From Bacillota bacterium (GTDB lineage Bacteria; Armatimonadota; Hebobacteria; Hebobacterales; Hebobacteraceae): DNA of 7,210 nucleotides. The notes beneath the pieces were generated by a model, which was given only the letters and a program-made list of their open reading frames with translations, made no database searches and was not told the DNA's origin. Location of the stretch: contig DAOVEW010000044.1 of assembly GCA_030668755.1 (NCBI GenBank), positions 1-7,210 of the forward strand. The letters are read 5' to 3'. A program made the translations under genes and the position numbers. Shown in pieces: positions 6,845-7,210 of this stretch; within the stretch, counting starts at the first letter, position 1; every line of letters starts with the position of its first letter.

Positions 6845-6886
6845 GGGACAAGAAAGTCCCTCCTACGGGCAGTGCGGGGGGCTGCC
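6845..6886. other. Two small stem-loops after the Nudix gene
   Basis: GGGAC (6845-6849) pairs with GTCCC (6856-6860) around a 6-nt loop, and GGCAG (6868-6872) pairs with CTGCC (6882-6886). Each stem is only 5 bp, and neither is followed by a T run on the plus strand. They may help end the Nudix transcript or may be chance pairing in GC-rich DNA. They lie beyond the predicted 3' end of the tracrRNA. Confidence 0.25.
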
Positions 6887-6891
6887 GGCCA

Positions 6892-6921
6892 AAAGATGTG
6901 GCGCCCCGCGTGGGGGGCGCC
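6892..6921 (-). terminator. Terminator-like hairpin at the 3' end of the predicted tracrRNA
   Basis: The 8-bp perfect stem GGCGCCCC/GGGGCGCC (6914-6921 with 6900-6907) is very GC-rich. On the minus strand it is followed by ACATC and four T. The T run is short and offset by 5 nt, so termination may be partial. On the plus strand no T run follows, which favours the leftward direction. Confidence 0.5.
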
Positions 6922-6973
6922 GGACGCTCCTTGGAGCGTTGCCTGCGGACGAAAGCTATGCTTTCCTCAACTT

Positions 6974-7010
6974 GCTGTAACTAGCACGGCAATCGTCGCT
7001 CTGGTACAAT
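6974..7010 (-). repeat. CRISPR anti-repeat (single repeat-like unit)
   Basis: Read on the plus strand this 37-nt stretch begins GCTGTAACTAG and ends CTCTGGTACAAT. The length and the imperfect inverted ends (TGTA near the start, TACAA at the end) match the general look of type II-C repeats such as the Neisseria meningitidis repeat, which starts GTTGTAGC and ends GCTACAAT. A single copy beside cas9, rather than an array, is what an anti-repeat in a tracrRNA gene gives. The array repeat, when found, should resemble this sequence over most of its length. Confidence 0.58.
7002..7010 (+). promoter_or_regulatory. Candidate extended -10 promoter for cas9, inside the anti-repeat
   Basis: TGG at 7002-7004 followed by TACAAT at 7005-7010 is an extended -10 element with five of six consensus bases. 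No good -35 lies 17 bp upstream, as is common for extended -10 promoters. Transcription would start near 7017 and give cas9 a leader of about 43 nt. In N. meningitidis type II-C repeats, a TGnTACAAT element at the repeat end is known to drive transcription of each crRNA, so the same may hold here. Confidence 0.45.
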
Positions 7011-7019
7011 TGTGGCTAC

Positions 7020-7048
7020 TTGATACCACGTCTCAAGAAACCTGTCAA
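7020..7048 (-). promoter_or_regulatory. Promoter of the predicted tracrRNA (leftward)
   Basis: On the minus strand a perfect -35 TTGACA (7043-7048) is followed by exactly 17 bp and TATCAA (7020-7025), which matches four of six -10 bases. The expected start is A7013, seven bases on. This is the best -35/-10 pair I found by eye in the window. The -35 overlaps the start of the cas9 ribosome-binding region. Confidence 0.65.
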
Positions 7049-7054
7049 GGGGGG
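7047..7054 (+). promoter_or_regulatory. Ribosome binding site of cas9
   Basis: AAGGGGGG ends 5 nt before ATG at 7060-7062. It fixes the cas9 start and shares bases with the -35 box of the leftward tracrRNA promoter. Confidence 0.65.
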
Positions 7055-7059
7055 TACTG

Positions 7060-7210
7060 ATGAAGTCCACGCACAACTTGCCGTCAGATGCAGGATCGCT
7101 GGTTCTGGGCCTGGACATCGGTGCCGCGTCGATCGGTTGGGCATTTGTCGAGAGGCACGATGGAAAGCCGCAGAAGCTCAAGGCGGCCGGCGCGCGAGCA
7201 TTCGACCCCG
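7060..7210 (+). CDS. cas9: CRISPR-associated endonuclease Cas9 (N-terminal part, cut by window edge)
   Basis: Cas9 is the RNA-guided double-strand DNA nuclease of type II CRISPR-Cas. The 50 visible residues contain the RuvC-I motif LVLGLDIGAASIGWAFVE, with the catalytic aspartate at residue 19 (equivalent to D10 in the Streptococcus pyogenes enzyme), followed by GARAFDP, the counterpart of the GVRIF region just before the bridge helix. The wording is Cas9-like rather than IscB-like, since IscB has a different start (a VFVLD-type motif). The subtype cannot be fixed from 50 residues; a II-C type is suggested by the repeat-like anti-repeat with a TACAAT end. The bridge helix, HNH and PAM-interacting domains lie beyond the right edge, as probably do cas1, cas2 and the array. 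ATG at 7060 has a good ribosome site. Confidence 0.9.
   Translation, partial: MKSTHNLPSDAGSLVLGLDIGAASIGWAFVERHDGKPQKLKAAGARAFDP

Larger units (their letters stand above)
6891..7013 (-). ncRNA. Predicted tracrRNA of the adjacent type II CRISPR-Cas system
   Basis: tracrRNA pairs with CRISPR repeat RNA, allows RNase III processing and forms part of the Cas9 guide. Here a leftward promoter (7020-7048) would start RNA near A7013. The first 40 nt include a repeat-like anti-repeat (7010-6974) ending GTTACAGC and followed by AAG, as anti-repeats of type II-C tracrRNAs commonly are. Three stem-loops follow in order on the minus strand: GAAAGC/GCTTTC with a 3-nt loop (6951-6965), ACGCTCC/GGAGCGT (6924-6939), and an 8-bp stem GGCGCCCC/GGGGCGCC with a 6-nt loop (6900-6921). 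The transcript ends near a short T run at 6891-6894. The length of about 123 nt, position beside cas9, promoter, fold order and terminator agree. The CRISPR array is not in the window, so base pairing to the true repeat is untested. Confidence 0.68.

Noticed and set aside
6885..6900. Plus-strand AAAAGATGTG resembles a stretch of the Neisseria meningitidis tracrRNA, suggesting a rightward tracrRNA
   Set aside because: Ten bases can match by chance. The promoter, the order of anti-repeat then stem-loops, and the T run all favour the leftward strand.
6974..7010. CRISPR array
   Set aside because: There is only one repeat-like unit and no spacer-repeat alternation; an anti-repeat explains it better.

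Overview
The window comes from a GC-rich bacterium and reads as a chromosomal stretch with defence-type accessory DNA around a housekeeping gene. Nothing in it fixes the phylum. The clearest landmarks are a complete bacterial tyrosyl-tRNA synthetase (tyrS), a Nudix hydrolase, the start of a Cas9 gene at the right edge, and the start of a DNA methyltransferase at the left edge.

Left to right: (1) 1-380, minus strand, N-terminal part of a DPPF-type DNA methyltransferase that runs off the left edge. (2) 457-600, minus strand, a detached 3' fragment of tyrS: 46 codons plus a stop, about 94% identical over 138 bp to the end of the intact tyrS at 4948-5085. (3) 599-4807, minus strand, three overlapping genes in one apparent operon. 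In transcription order these are a small membrane protein (197 codons), a membrane-anchored coiled-coil protein (279 codons), and a 935-residue protein with two KaiC/RecA-like ATPase domains fused to a region that resembles an ABC-type solute-binding protein but lacks a signal peptide. (4) 4939-6180, minus strand, intact tyrS. (5) 6323-6835, plus strand, a zinc-ribbon Nudix hydrolase, divergent from tyrS. (6) 6836-7059, intergenic, interpreted as a tracrRNA gene read leftward, away from cas9. (7) 7060 to the right edge, plus strand, the first 50 codons of cas9 with the RuvC-I motif.

Two points carry most of the interest. First, the three-gene operon lies exactly between two copies of the tyrS 3' end. 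This is the layout expected of an element that integrated into tyrS, restored the gene with its own copy of the 3' end and pushed the old end to the far side. No integrase is visible inside it. The operon looks like a cytoplasmic-face, membrane-associated ATPase and ligand-sensing complex of unknown function; a conflict or defence role is inferred from neighbourhood only. Second, the cas9 upstream region holds a leftward promoter (TTGACA, 17 bp, TATCAA). It is followed by a 37-nt stretch with the look of a type II-C anti-repeat, then three stem-loops, the last terminator-like. The predicted RNA is about 123 nt, a normal size for tracrRNA. The plus strand of the same anti-repeat carries an extended -10 (TGG then TACAAT) that could drive cas9, so the two promoters would face and exclude each other. 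No CRISPR array is in the window; it should lie to the right.
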